A stretch of 64,000 nucleotides of DNA from positions 5,456,001-5,520,000 of the forward strand of contig JAWQEG010000710.1 in NCBI GenBank assembly GCA_033782935.1, given 5' to 3'. This stretch comes from Petrolisthes cinctipes. Lineage: Eukaryota > Arthropoda > Malacostraca > Decapoda > Porcellanidae. The notes beneath the pieces are model-generated. The model was not told the origin of the DNA. It did not search any database and saw only the letters and a list, made by a program, of their open reading frames with translations. Position 1 is the stretch's first letter. The number at the start of each line of letters is the position of its first letter. The translations under genes and the position numbers were made by a program. Below, in pieces: positions 47,556 to 60,797 of this stretch.

Positions 47556-48724
47556 TGTACATGCCTACTCAGTGTTAGAGTATTTTCAAAAGACATGCTC
47601 AAAACATACTGAAAATCGATCTTTTAGGTGCACAAAAGTCGATATGTGCATGCATCTTCAGTACCCGTTTATATCTCAAATTCAGGCTCAAAACACCCGA
47701 AAATTCAATATTTTGGGGTCCCAGAAGCAATCTGTACATGCCTACTCAGTGTTAGAGTATTTTCAAAATACAGGCCCAAAACATGCTGAAAATCGATATT
47801 TTACATGCCCAAAGTCAATATGTGCATGTATCTTCTGTACCCGTTTATATCTCAAATTCAGGCTCAAAACACCCGAAAATTCAATATTTTGGGGTCCCAG
47901 AAGCAATCTGTACAGTGCTAGAATATTTTCAAAATATAGCCTAAAAACATGCTAAAAATCGATCTTTTAGGTGCCAAAAAGTTGATATCTCAAATTCAGT
48001 CCCAAAACACCCGAAAATTCGATATTTAGGGGTCCCAGAAGCGATCTGTACATGCCTACTCCGTGTTAGAGTATTTTCAAAATACATGCTCAAAACATAC
48101 TGAAAATCGATCTTTTAGGTGCACAAAAGTCGATATGTGCATGCATCTTCAATACCCGTTTATATCTCAAATTCAGGCTCAAAACACCCGAAAATTCAAT
48201 ATTTTGGGGTCCCAGAAGCAATCTGTACATGCCTACTCAGTGTTAGAGTATTTTCAAAATACAGGCCCAAAACATGCTGAAAATCGATATTTTAGATGCC
48301 CAAAGTCAATATGTGCATGTATCTTCTGTACCCGTTTATATCTCAAATTCAGGCTCAAAACACCCGAAAATTCAATATTTTGGGGTCCCAGAAGCAATCT
48401 GTACATGCCTACATAGTGCTAGAATATTTTCAAAATATAGGCTAAAAACATGCTAAAAATCGACATTTTAGATGCCAAAAAATCGATATCTCAAATTCAG
48501 TCCCAAAACACCCGAAAATTCGATATTTAGAGGTCCCAGAAGGTATCTGTACATGCCTACTCCGTGTTAGAGTATTTTCAAAATACAGGCCAAAAACATA
48601 CTGAAAATCGATCTTTTAGGTGCCCAAAAGTCGATATGTGCATGCATCTTCTGTACCCGTTTATATCTCAAATTCTGGCCCTAAACACCCGAAAATTCAA
48701 TATTTTGGGGTCCCAGAAGCAATC
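47556..48724 (+). repeat. Heptamer duplication, copy 2, 1169 bp
   Basis: This repeats 46387-47555 at a constant offset of 1169 bp. I noticed about five differences, among them tttacatgcc for tttagatgcc, aagttgatatc for aagtcgatatc and cataccg versus catactg. That is well under 1% divergence, so the event is young. The A-A'' adjacency at 47379-47732 leaves a 186-codon open frame. Confidence 0.9.
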
Positions 48725-49048
48725 TGTACATGCCTACTCAGTGTTAGAGTATTTTCAAAATACAGGCCCAAAACATGCTGAAAATCGATATTTTAGATGC
48801 CCAAAGTCAATATGTGCATGTATCTTCTGTACCCGTTTATATCTCAAATTCAGGCTCAAAACACCCGAAAATTCAATATTTTGGGGTCCCAGAAGCAATC
48901 TGTACATGCCTACTCAGTGCTAGAATATTTTCAAAATATAGGCTAAAAACATGCTAAAAATCGATCTTTTAGGTGCCAAAAAGTCGATATCTCAAATTCA
49001 GTCCCAAAACACCCGAAAATTCGATATTTAGGGGTCCCAGAAGCGATC
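48725..49048 (+). repeat. B'-Cm remainder, 324 bp
   Basis: B' (48725-48900) and Cm (48901-49048) follow the last A of the second heptamer (48548-48724). Together they restore a normal trimer A-B'-Cm and bring the array back into phase. Confidence 0.88.
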
Positions 49049-51041
49049 TGTACATGCCTACTCCGTGTTAGAGTATTTTCAAAATACATGCTCAAAACAT
49101 ACTGAAAATCGATCATTTAGGTGCACAAAAGTCGATATGTGCATGCATCTTCAGTACCCGTTTATATCTCAAATTCAGGCTCAAAACACCCGAAAATTCA
49201 ATATTTTGGGGTCCCAGAAGCAATCTGTACATGCCTACTCAGTGTTAGAGTATTTTCAAAATACAGGCCCAAAACATGCTGAAAATCGATATTTTAGATG
49301 CCCAAAGTCAATATGTGCATGTATCTTCTGTACCCGTTTATATCTCAAATTCAGGCTCAAAACACCCGAAAATTCAATATTTTGGGGTCCCAGAAGCAAT
49401 CTGTACATGCCTACACAGTGCTAGAATATTTTCAAAATATAGGCTAAAAACATGCTAAAAATCGACATTTTAGGTGCCAAAAAATCGATATCTCAAATTC
49501 AGTCCCAAAACACCCGAAAATTCGATATTTAGAGGTCCCAGAAGGTATCTGTACATGCCTACTCCGTGTTAGAGTATTTTCAAAATACAGGCCAAAAACA
49601 TACTGAAAATCGATCTTTTAGGTGCCCAAAAGTCGATATGTGCATGCATCTTCTGTACCCGTTTATATCTCAAATTCTGGCCCTAAACACCCGAATATTC
49701 AATATTTTGGGGTCCCAGAAGCGATCTGTACATGCCTACTCCGTGTTAGAGTATTTTCAAAATTCAGGCCCAAAACATGCTGAAAATCGATGTTTTTGGT
49801 GCCCAAAGTCAATATGTGCATGTATCTTCTGTACCCGTTTATATCTCAAATTCAGGCTCAAAACACCCGAAAATTCAATATTTTGGGGTCCCAGAAGCAA
49901 TCTGTACAGTGCTAGAATATTTTCAAAATATAGGCTAAAAACATGCTAAAAATCGATCTTTTAGGTGCCAAAAAGTCGATATCTCAAATTCAGTCCCAAA
50001 ACACCCGAAAATTCGATATTTAGGGGTCCCAGAAGCGATCTGTACATGCCTACTCCGTGTTAGAGTATTTTCAAAATACATGCTCAAAACATACTGAAAA
50101 TCGATCTTTTAGGTGCACAAAAGTCGATATGTGCATGCATCTTCAATACCCGTTTATATCTCAAATTCAGGCTCAAAACACCCGAAAATTCAATATTTTG
50201 GGGTCCCAGAAGCAATCTGTACATGCCTACTCAGTGTTAGAGTATTTTCAAAATACAGGCCCAAAACATGCTGAAAATCGATATTTTAGATGCCCAAAGT
50301 CAATATGTGCATGTATCTTCTGTACCCGTTTATATCTCAAATTCAGGCTCAAAACACCCGAAAATTCAATATTTTGGGGTCCCAGAAGCAATCTGTACAT
50401 GCCTACATAGTGCTAGAATATTTTCAAAATATAGGCTAAAAACATGCTAAAAATCGACATTTTAGAAGCCAAAAAATCGATATCTCAAATTCAGTCCCAA
50501 AACACCCGAAAATTCGATATTTAGAGGTCCCAGAAGGTATCTGTACATGCCTACTCCGTGTTAGAGTATTTTCAAAATACAGGCCAAAAACATACTGAAA
50601 ATCGATATTTTTGGTGCCCAAAGTCAATATGTGCATGTATCTTCTGTACCCGTTTATATCTCAAATTCAGGCTCAAAACACCCGAAAATTCAATATTTTG
50701 GGGTCCCAGAAGCAATCTGTACATGCCTACTCAGTGTTAGAGTATTTTCAAAATACAGGCCCAAAACATGCTGAAAATCGATATTTTACATGCCCAAAGT
50801 CAATATGTGCATGTATCTTCTGTACCCGTTTATATCTCAAATTCAGGCTCAAAACACCCGAAAATTCAATATTTTGGGGTCCCAGAAGCAATCTGTACAT
50901 GCCTACTCAGTGCTAGAATATTTTCAAAATATAGGCTAAAAACATGCTAAAAATCGATCTTTTAGGTGCCAAAAAGTCGATATCTCAAATTCAGTCCCAA
51001 AACACCCGAAAATTCGATATTTAGGGGTCCCAGAAGCGATC
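49049..51041 (+). repeat. Duplicated segment, copy 1, 1993 bp
   Basis: Unit lengths are 501, 491, 501 and 500. The marker cccgaatattc at about 49692 recurs at about 51685. The third unit resembles 48047-48547 at an offset of 1994 bp, with shared cttcaataccc and ctacatagtg. The fourth starts with a 176-bp A/B hybrid (50542-50717) and contains tttacatgcc, seen otherwise at about 47805. Confidence 0.85.
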
Positions 51042-52033
51042 TGTACATGCCTACTCCGTGTTAGAGTATTTTCAAAATACATGCTCAAAACATACTGAAA
51101 ATCGATCTTTTAGGTGCACAAAAGTCGATATGTGCATGCATCTTCAGTACCCGTTTATATCTCAAATTCAGGCTCAAAACACCCGAAAATTCAATATTTT
51201 GGGGTCCCAGAAGCAATCTGTACATGCCTACTCAGTGTTAGAGTATTTTCAAAATACAGGCCCAAAACATGCTGAAAATCGATATTTTAGATGCCCAAAG
51301 TCAATATGTGCATGTATCTTCTGTACCCGTTTATATCTCAAATTCAGGCTCAAAACACCCGAAAATTCAATATTTTGGGGTCCCAGAAGCAATCTGTACA
51401 TGCCTCCACAGTGCTAGAATATTTTCAAAATATAGGCTAAAAACATGCTAAAAATCGACATTTTAGGTGCCAAAAAATCGATATCTCAAATTCAGTCCCA
51501 AAACACCCGAAAATTCGATATTTAGAGGTCCCAGAAGGTATCTGTACATGCCTACTCTGTGTTAGAGTATTTTCAAAATACAGGCCAAAAACATACTGAA
51601 AATCGATCTTTTAGGTGCCCAAAAGTCGATATGTGCATGCATCTTCTGTACCCGTTTATATCTCAAATTCTGGCCCTAAACACCCGAATATTCGATATTT
51701 TGGGGTCCCAGAAGCGATCTGTACATGCCTACTCCGTGTTAGAGTATTTTCAAAATTCAGGCCCAAAACATGCTGAAAATCGATGTTTTTGGTGCCCAAA
51801 GTCAATATGTGCATGTATCTTCTGTACCCGTTTATATCTCAAATTCAGGCTCAAAACACCCGAAAATTCAATATTTTGGGGTCCCAGAAGCAATCTGTAC
51901 AGTGTTAGAATATTTTCAAAATATAGGCTAAAAACATGCTAAAAATCGATCTTTTAGGTGCCAAAAAGTCGATATCTCAAATTCAGTCCCAAAACACCCA
52001 AAAATTCGATATTTAGGGGTCCCAGAAGCGATC
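51042..52033 (+). repeat. Duplicated segment, copy 2, 992 bp
   Basis: Two trimers, 501 and 491 bp, match 49049-50040 at an offset of 1993 bp. Private changes include catgcctccacag, ctactctgtgttag and tacagtgttagaat in the Cs monomer. Confidence 0.85.
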
Positions 52034-54028
52034 TGTACATGCCTACTCCGTGTTAGAGTATTTTCAAAAGACATGCTGAAAACATACTGAAAATCGATCT
52101 TTTAGGTTCACAAAAGTCGATATGTGCATGCATCTTCAGTACCCGTTCATATCTCAAATTCAGGCTCAAAACACCCGAAAATTCAATATTTTGGGGTCCC
52201 AGAAGCAATCTGTACATGCCTACTCAGTGTTAGAGTATTTTCAAAATACAGGCCCAAAACATGCTGAAAATCGATATTTTAGATGCCCAAAGTCAATATG
52301 TGCATGTATCTTCTGTACCCGTTTATATCTCAAATTCAGGCTCAAAACACCCGAAAATTCAATATTTTGGGGTCCCAGAAGCAATCTGTACAGTGCTAGA
52401 ATATTTTCAAAATATAGGCAAAAAACATGCTAAAAATCGATCTTTTAGGTGCCAAAAAGTCGATATCTCAAATTCAGTCCCAAAACACCCGAAAATTCGA
52501 TATTTAGGGGTCCCAGAAGCGATCTGTACATGCCTACTCCGTGTTAGAGTATTTTCAAAATACATGCTCAAAACATACTGAAAATCGATCTTTTAGGTGC
52601 ACAAAAGTCGATATGTGCATGCATCTTCAATACCCGTTTATATCTCAAATTCAGGCTCAAAACACCCGAAAATTCAATATTCTGGGGTCCCAGAAGCAAT
52701 CTGTACATGCCTACTCTGTGTTAGAGTATTTTCAAAATACAGGCCCAAAACATGCTGAAAATCGATATTTTAGATGCCCAAAGTCAATATGTGCATGTAT
52801 CTTCTGTACCCGTTTATATCTCAAATTCAGGCTCAAAACACCCGAAAATTCAATATTTTGGGGTCCCAGAAGCAATTTGTACATGCCTACACAGTGCTAG
52901 AATATTTTCAAAATATAGGCTAAAAACATGCTAAAAATCGACATTTTAGATGCCAAAAAATCGATATCTCAAATTCAGTCCCAAAACACCCGAAAATTTG
53001 ATATTTAGAGGTCCCAGAAGGTATCTGTAAATGCCTACTCCGTGTTAGAGTATTTTCAAAATACAGGCCAAAAACATACTGAAAATCGATCTTTTAGGTG
53101 CCCAAAAGTCGATATGTGCATGCATCTTCTGTACCCGTTTATATCTCAAATTCTGGCCCTAAACACCCGAAAATTCGATATTTTGGGGTCCCAGAAGCGA
53201 TCTGTACATGCCTACTCCGTGTTAGAGTATTTTCAAAATTCAGGCCCAAAACATGCTGAAAATCGATATTTTTGGTGCCCAAAGTCAATATGTGCATGTA
53301 TCTTCTGTACCCGTTTATATCTCAAATTCAGGCTCAAAACACCCGAAAATTCAATATTTTGGGGTCCCAGAAGTAATCTGTACATGCCCACTCAGTGCTA
53401 GAATATTTTCAAAATATAGGCTAAAAACATGCTAAAAATCGATCTTTTAGGTGCCAAAAAGTCAATATCTCAAATTCAGTCCCAAAACACCCGAAAATTC
53501 GATATTTAAGGGTCCCAGAAGCGATCTGTACATGCCTACTCCGTGTTAGAGTATTTTCAAAATACATGCTCAAAACATACTGAAAATCGATCTTTTAGGT
53601 GCACAAAAGTCGATATGTGCATGCATCTTCAGTACCCGTTTATATCTCAAATTCAGGCTCAAAACACCCGAAAATTCAATATTTTGGGGTACCAGAAGCA
53701 ATCTGTACATGCCTACTCAGTGTTAGAGTATTTTCAAAATACAGGCCCAAAACATGCTGAAAATCGATATTTTAGATGCCCAAAGTCAATATGTGCATGT
53801 ATCTTCTGTACCCGTTTATATCTCAAATTCAGGCTCAAAACACCCGAAAATTCAATATTTTGGGGTCCCAGAAGCAATCTGTACATGCCTACACAGTGCT
53901 AGAATATTTTCAAAATATAGGCTAAAAAACATGCTAAAAATCGACATTTTAGGTGCCAAAAAATCGATATCTCAAATTCAGTCACAAAACACCCGAAAAT
54001 TCGATATTTAGAGGTCCCAGAAGGTATC
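52034..54028 (+). repeat. Four trimers, the middle matching 36.3-37.8 kb
   Basis: Units are 491, 501, 501 and 502 bp. From the Cs at 52387 to about 53900 the sequence matches 36288-37802 at an offset of 16100 to 16101 bp. Shared rare variants are ataggcaaaaaacatgc, aatattctggggtcc, ctactctgtgttag, caatttgtac, ctgtaaatgcc and catgcccactcag. The last unit has an extra A in aggctaaaaaacatgc, also seen at about 31021. Confidence 0.88.
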
Positions 54029-56169
54029 TGTACATGCCTACTCCGTGTTAGAATATTTTCAAAATACAGGCCAAAAACATACTGAAAATCGATCTTTTAG
54101 GTGCCCAAAAGTCGATATGTGAATGCATCTTCTGTACCCGTTTATATCTCAAAAATTGGCCCTAAACACCCGAAAATTCGATATTATGGGGTCCCAGAAG
54201 CGATCTGTACATGCCTACTCCGTGTTAGAGTATTTTCAAAATTCAGGCCCAAAACATACTGAAAATCGATATTTTTGGTGCCCAAAGTCAATATGTGCAT
54301 GTATCTTCTGTACCCGTTTATATCTCAAATTCAGGCTCAAAACACCCGAAAATTCAATATTTTGGGGTCCCAGAAGCAATCTGTACATGCCTACTCAGTG
54401 CTAGAATATTTTCAAAATATAGGCTAAAAACATGCTAAAAATCGACATTTTAGATGCCAAAAAGTCGATATCTCAAATTCAGTCCCAAAACACCCGAAAA
54501 TTCGATATTTAGGGGTCCCAGAAGCGATCTGTACATGCCTACTCCGTGTTAGAGTATTTTCAAAATACATGCTCAAAACATACTGAAAATCGATCTTTTA
54601 GGTGCACAAAAGTCGATATGTGCATGCATCTTCTGTACCCGTTTATATCTCAAATTCAGGCTCAAAACACCCGAAAATTCAATATTTTGGGGTCCCAGAA
54701 GCAATCTGTACATGCCTACTCAGTGTTAGAGTATTTTCAAAATACAGGCCCAAAACATGCTGAAAATCGATATTTTAGATGCCCAAAGTCAATATGTGCA
54801 TGTATCTTCTGTACCCGTTTATATCTCAAATTCAGGCTCAAAACACCCGAAAATTCAATATTTTGGGGTCCCAGAAACAATCTGTACATGCCTACACAGT
54901 GCTAGAATATTTTCAAAATATAGGCTAAAAACATGCTAAAAATCGACATTTTAGGTGCCAAAAAATCGATATCTCAAATTCAGTCCCAAAACACCCGAAA
55001 ATTCGATATTTAGAGGTCCCAGAAGGTATCTGTACATGCCTACTCCGTGTTAGATTATTTTCAAAATTCAGGACCAAAACATGCTGAAAATCGATATTTT
55101 TGGTGCCCAAAGTCAATATGTGCATGTATCTTCTGTACCCGTTTATATCTCAAATTCAGGATCAAAACACCCGAAAATTCAATATTTTGGGGTCCCAGAA
55201 GCAATCTGTACATGCCTACTCAGTGCTAGAATATTTTCAAAATATAGGCTAAAAACATGCTAAAAATCAATCTTTTAGGTGCCAAAAAGTCGATATCTCA
55301 AATTCAGTCCCAAAACACCCGAAAATTCAATATTTAGGGGTCCCAGAAGCGATCTGTACATGCCAACTCCGTGTTAGAGTATTTTCAAAATACATGCTCA
55401 AAACATACTGAAAATCGATCTTTTAGGTGCACAAAAGTCGATATGTGCATGCATCTTCTGTACCCGTTTATATCTCAAATTCAGGCTCAAAACACCCGAA
55501 AATTCAATATTTTGGGGTCCCAGAAGCAATCTGTACATAGGCACTCAGTGCTAGAATATTTTAAAAATATAGGCTAAAAACATGCTAAAAATCGATCTTT
55601 TAGGTGCCAAAAAGTCGATATCTCAAATTCAGTCCCAAAACACCCGAAAATTCGATATTTAGGGGTCCCAGAAGCGATCTGTACATGCCTACTCCGTGTT
55701 AGAGTATTTTCAAAATACATGCTCAAAACATACTGAAAATCGATCATTAGGTGCACAAAAGTCGATATGTGCATGCATCTTCAGTACCCGTTTATATCTC
55801 AAATTCAGGCTCAAAACACCCGAAAATTAAATTTTTTGGGGTCCCAGAAGCAATCTGTACATGCCTACTCAGTGTTAGAGTATTTTCAAAATACAGGACC
55901 AAAACATGCTGAAAATCGATATTTTAGATGCCCAAAGTCAATATGTGCATGTATCTTCTGTACCCGTTTATATCTCAAATTCAGGCTCAAAACACCCGAA
56001 AATTCAATATTTTGGGGTCCCAGAAGCAATCTGTACAGTGCTAGAAAATTTTCAAAATATAGGCTAAAAACATGCTAAAAATCGATCTTTTAGGTGCCAA
56101 AAAATCGATATCTCAAATTCAGTCCCAAAGCACCCGAAAATTTGATATTTAGGGGTCCCAGAAGCGATC
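54029..56169 (+). repeat. Trimers and dimers: 501, 501, 324, 325, 490 bp
   Basis: 54029 and 54530 are 501-bp trimers. 55031-55354 is a B-C dimer with gttagattatt and aggaccaaaac, like 31125. 55355-55679 is an A'-C dimer with an odd C start (tgtacataggcactcag). 55680-56169 has an A' lacking one base (cgatcattagg), B' and Cs. Single-base changes are denser here than around 43-46 kb. Confidence 0.82.
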
Positions 56170-57839
56170 TGTACATGCCTACTCCGTGTTAGAGTATTTT
56201 CAAAATACATGCTCAAAACATACTGAAAATCGATCTTTTAGGTGCCCAAAAGTCGATATGTGCATGCATCTTCTGTACCCGTTTATACCTCAAATTCTGG
56301 CCCTAAACACCCGAAAATTCGATATTTAGGGGTCCCAGAAGCGATCTGTACATGCCTACTCCGTGTTAGAGTATTTTCAAAATACATGCTCAAAACATAC
56401 TGAAAATCGATCTTTTAGGTGTACAAAAGTCGATATGTGCATGCATCTTCAGTACCCGTTTATATCTCAAATTCAGGCTCAAAACACCCGATAATTCAAT
56501 ATTTTGGGGTCCCAGAAGCAATCTGTACATGCCTACTCAGTTTTAGAGTATTTTCAAAATACAGGCCCAAAACATGCTGAAAATCGATATTTTAGATGCC
56601 CAAAGTCAATCTGTGCATGTATCTTCTGTACCCGTTTATATCTCAAATTCAGGCTCAAAATACCCGGAAATTCAATATTTTGGGGTCCCAGAAGAAATCT
56701 GTACATGCCTACACAGTGCTAGAATATTTTCAAAATATAGGCTAAAAACATGCTAAAAATCGACATTTTAGGTGCCAAAAAATCGATATCTCAAATTCAG
56801 TCCCAAAACACCCGAAAATTCGATATTTAGAGGTCCCAGAAGGTATCTGTACATGCCTACTCCGTGTTAGAGTATTTTCAAAATACAGGCCAAAAACATA
56901 CTGAAAATCGATCTTTTAGGTGCCCAAAAGTCGATATGTGCATGCATCTTCTGTACCCGTTTATATCTCAAATTCTTGCCCTAAACACCCGAAAATTCGA
57001 TATTTTGGGGTCCCAGAAGCGATCTGTACATGCCTACTCCGTGTTAGAGTATTTTCAAAATTCAGGCCCAAAACATGCTGAAAATCGATATTTTTGGTGC
57101 CCAAAGTCAATATGTGCATGTATCTTCTGTACCCGTTTATATCTCAAATTCAGGCTCAAAACACCCGAAAATTCAATATTTTGGGGTCCCAGAAGCAATC
57201 TGTACAGTGTTAGAATATTTTCAAAATATAGGCTAAAAACATGCTAAAAATCGATCTTTTAGGTGCCAAAAAGTCGATATCTCAAATTCAGTCCCAAAAC
57301 ACCCGAAAATTCGATATTTAGGGGTCCCAGAAGCGATCTGTACATGCCTACTCCGTGTTAGAGTATTTTCAAAATACATGCTCAAAACATACTGAAAATC
57401 GATCTTTTAGGTGCACAAAAGTCGATATGTGCATGCATCTTCAGTACCCGTTTATATCTCAAATTCAGGCTCAAAACACCCGAAAATTCAATATTTTGGG
57501 GTCCCAGAAGCAATCTGTACATGCCTACTCAGTGTTAGAGTATTTTCAAAATACAGGCCCAAAACATGCTGAAAATCCATATTTTAGATGCCCAAAGTCT
57601 ATCTGTGCATGTATCTTCTGTACCCGTTTATATCTCAAATTCAGGCTCAAAATACCCGAAAATTCAATATTTTGGGGTCCCAGAAGAAATCTGTACATGC
57701 CTACACAGAGCTAGAATATTTTCAAAATATAGGCTAAAAACATGCTAAAAATCGACATTTTAGGTGACAAAAAATCGATATCTCAAATTCAGTCCCAAAA
57801 CACCCGAAAATTCGATATTTAGAGGTCCCAGAAGGTATC
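56170..57839 (+). repeat. Tetramer and two trimers: 678, 491, 501 bp
   Basis: The first monomer (56170-56346) starts as A', continues as A and ends like C (gatatttagggg), as at 22480-22656. A', B' and Cl follow. 56848 is A-B-Cs and 57339 is A'-B'-Cl. The variants caaaatacccg and agaagaaatctg occur in both B' copies, at about 56658 and 57650. Confidence 0.83.
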
Positions 57840-60797
57840 TGTACATGCCTACTCCGTGTTAGAGTATTTTCAAAATACAGGCCAAAAACATACTGAAAAT
57901 CGATCTTTTAGGTGCCCAAAAGTCAATAAGTGCATGCATCTTCAGTAGCCGTTTATATCTCAAATTCAGGCTCAAAACACCCGAAAATTTAATATATTGG
58001 GGTCCCAGAAGCAATCTGTACATGCCTACTCAGTGTTAGAGTATTTTCAAAATTCAGGCCCAAAACATGCTGAAAATCGATATTTTTGGTGCCCAAAGTC
58101 AATATGTGCATGTATCTTCTGTACCCGTTTATATCTCAAATTCAGGCTCAAAACACCCGAAAATTCAATATTTTGGGGTCCCAGAAGCAATCTGTACATG
58201 CCTACTCAGTGCTAGAATATTTTCAAAATATAGGCTAAAAACATGCTAAAAATCGACATTTTAGGTGCCAAAAAATCGATATCTCAAATTCAGTCCCAAA
58301 ACACCCGAAAATTCGATATTTAGAGGTCCCAGAAGGTATCTGGACATGCCTACTCCGTGTTAGAGTATTTTCAAAATTCAGGCCCAAAACATGCTGAAAA
58401 TCGATATTTTTGGTGCCCAAAGTCAATATGAGCATGTATCTTCTGTACCCGTTTATATCTCAAATTCAGGCTCAAAACACCCGAAAATTCAATATTTTGG
58501 GGTCCCAGAAGCAATCTGTACAGTGCTAGAATATTTTCAAAATATAGGCTAAAAACATGCTAAAAATCGATCTTTTAGGTGCCAAAAAATCGATATATCA
58601 AATTCAGTCCCAAAACACCCGAAAATTCGATATTTAGAGGTCCCAGAAGGTATCTGTACATGCCTACTCCGTGTTAGAGTATTTTCAAAATACAGGCCAA
58701 AAACCTACTGAAAATCGATCTTTTAGGTGCCCAAAAGTCGATATGTGCATGCATCTTCTGTACCCGTTTATATCTCAAATTCTGACCCTAAACACCCGAA
58801 AATTCGATATTTTGGGGTCCCAGAAGCGATCTGTACATGCCTACTCCGTGTTAGAGTATTTTCAAAATTCAGGCCCAAAACATGTTGAAAATCGATATTT
58901 TTGGTGCCCAAAGTCAATATGTGCATGTATCTTCTGTACCCGTTTATATCTCAAATTCAGGCTCAAAACACCCGAAAATTCAATATTTTGGGGTCCCAGA
59001 AGCAATCTGTACATGCCTACTCAGTGCTAGAATAATTTCAAAATATGGGCTAAAAACATGCTAAAAATCGATCTTTTAGGTGCCAAAAAGTCGATATCTC
59101 AAATTCAGTCCCAAAACACCCGAAAATTCGATATTTAGGGGTCCCAGAAGCGATCTGTACATGCCTACTCCGTGTTAGAGTATTTTCAAAATACATGCTC
59201 AAAACATACTGAAAATCGATCTTTTAGGTGCACAAAAGTCGATATGTGCATGTATCTTCTGTATCCGTTTATATCTAAAAATTCAGGCTCAAAACACCCG
59301 AAAATTCAATATTTTGGGGTCCCAGAAGCAATCTGTACATGCCTACACAGTGCTAGAATATTTTCAAAATATAGGCTAAAAACATGCTAAAAATCGACAT
59401 TTTAGGTGCCAAAAAATCGATATCTCAAATTCAGTCCCAAAACACCCGAAAATTCGATATTTAGAGGTCCCAGAAGGTATCTGTACATGCCTACTCCGTG
59501 TTAGAGTATTTTCAAAATACAGGCCAAAAACATACTGAAAATCGATCTTTTAGGTGCCCAAAAGTCGATATGTGCATGCATCTTCTGTACCCGTTTATAT
59601 CTCAAATTCTTGCCCTAAACACCCGAAAATTCGATATTTTGGGGTCCCAGAAGCGATCTGTACATGCCTACTCCGTGTTAGAGTATTTTCAAAATTCAGG
59701 CCCAAAACATGCTGAAAATCGATATTTTTGGTGCCCAAAGTCAATATGTGCATGTATCTTCTGTACCCGTTTATATCTAAAATTCAGGCTCAAAACACCC
59801 GAAAATTCAATATTTTGGGGTCCTAGAAGCAATCTGTACATGCCTACTCAGTGCTAGAATATTTTCAAAATATAGGCTAAAAACATGCTAAAAATCGATC
59901 TTTTAGGTGCCAAAAAGTCGATATCTCAAATTCAGTCCCAAAACACCCGAAAATTCGATATTTAAGGGTCCCAGAAGCGATCTGTACATGCCTACTCCGT
60001 GTTAGAGTATTTTCAAAATACATGCTCAAAACATACTGAAAATCGATCTTTTAGATTCCCAAAGTCAATATGTGCATGTATCTTCTGTACCCGTTTATAT
60101 CTCAAATTCAGGCTCAAAACACCAGAAAATTCAATATTTTGGGGTCCCAGAAGCAATCTGTAGATGCCTACACAGTGCTAGAATATTTTCAAAATATAGG
60201 CTAAAAACATGCTAAAAATCGACATTTTAGGTGCCAAAAAATCGATATCTCAAATTCAGTCCCAAAACACCCGAAAATTCGATATTTAGAGGTCCCAGAA
60301 GGTATCTGTACATGCCTACTTCGTGTTAGAGTATTTTCAAAATACAGGCCAAAAACATACTGAAAATCGATCTTTTAGGTGACCAAAAGTCGATATGTGC
60401 ATGCATCTTCTGTACCCGTTTATATCTCAAATTCTGGCCCTAAACACCCGAAAATTCGATATTTTTGGGTCCCAGAAGCGATCTGTACATGCCTACTCAG
60501 TGTTAGAGTATTTTCAAAATACAGGCCCAAAACATGCTGAAAATCGATATTTTAGATGCCCAAAGTCAATATGTGCATGTATCTTCTGTACCCGTTTATA
60601 TCTCAAATTCAGGCTCAAAACACCCGAAAATTCAATATTTTGGGGTCCCAGAAGCAATCTGTACAGTGCTAGAATATTTTCAAAATATAGGCTAAAAACA
60701 TGCTAAAAATCGATCTTTTAGGTGCCAAAAAGTCGATATCTCAAATTCAGTCCCAAAACACCCGAAAATTCGATATTTAGGGTTCCCAGAAACGATC
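57840..60797 (+). repeat. Tandem duplication, copy 1, 2958 bp
   Basis: Unit lengths are 501, 314, 501, 326, 501, 324 and 491. Markers repeated in copy 2 include gtcaataagtgcatgc and cttcagtagccg (57922 and 60880), atctggacatgcc, atatgagcatg, aacctactg, catgttgaaaatc, gaataatttc, tgtatccgtttat and ctgtagatgcc. Confidence 0.9.

Noticed and set aside
46387..48724. Near-identical tandem copies as an assembly error
   Set aside because: The copies differ at several positions at constant offset, which argues for two real copies. It cannot be fully excluded without reads, so it is noted here and not asserted as a finding.
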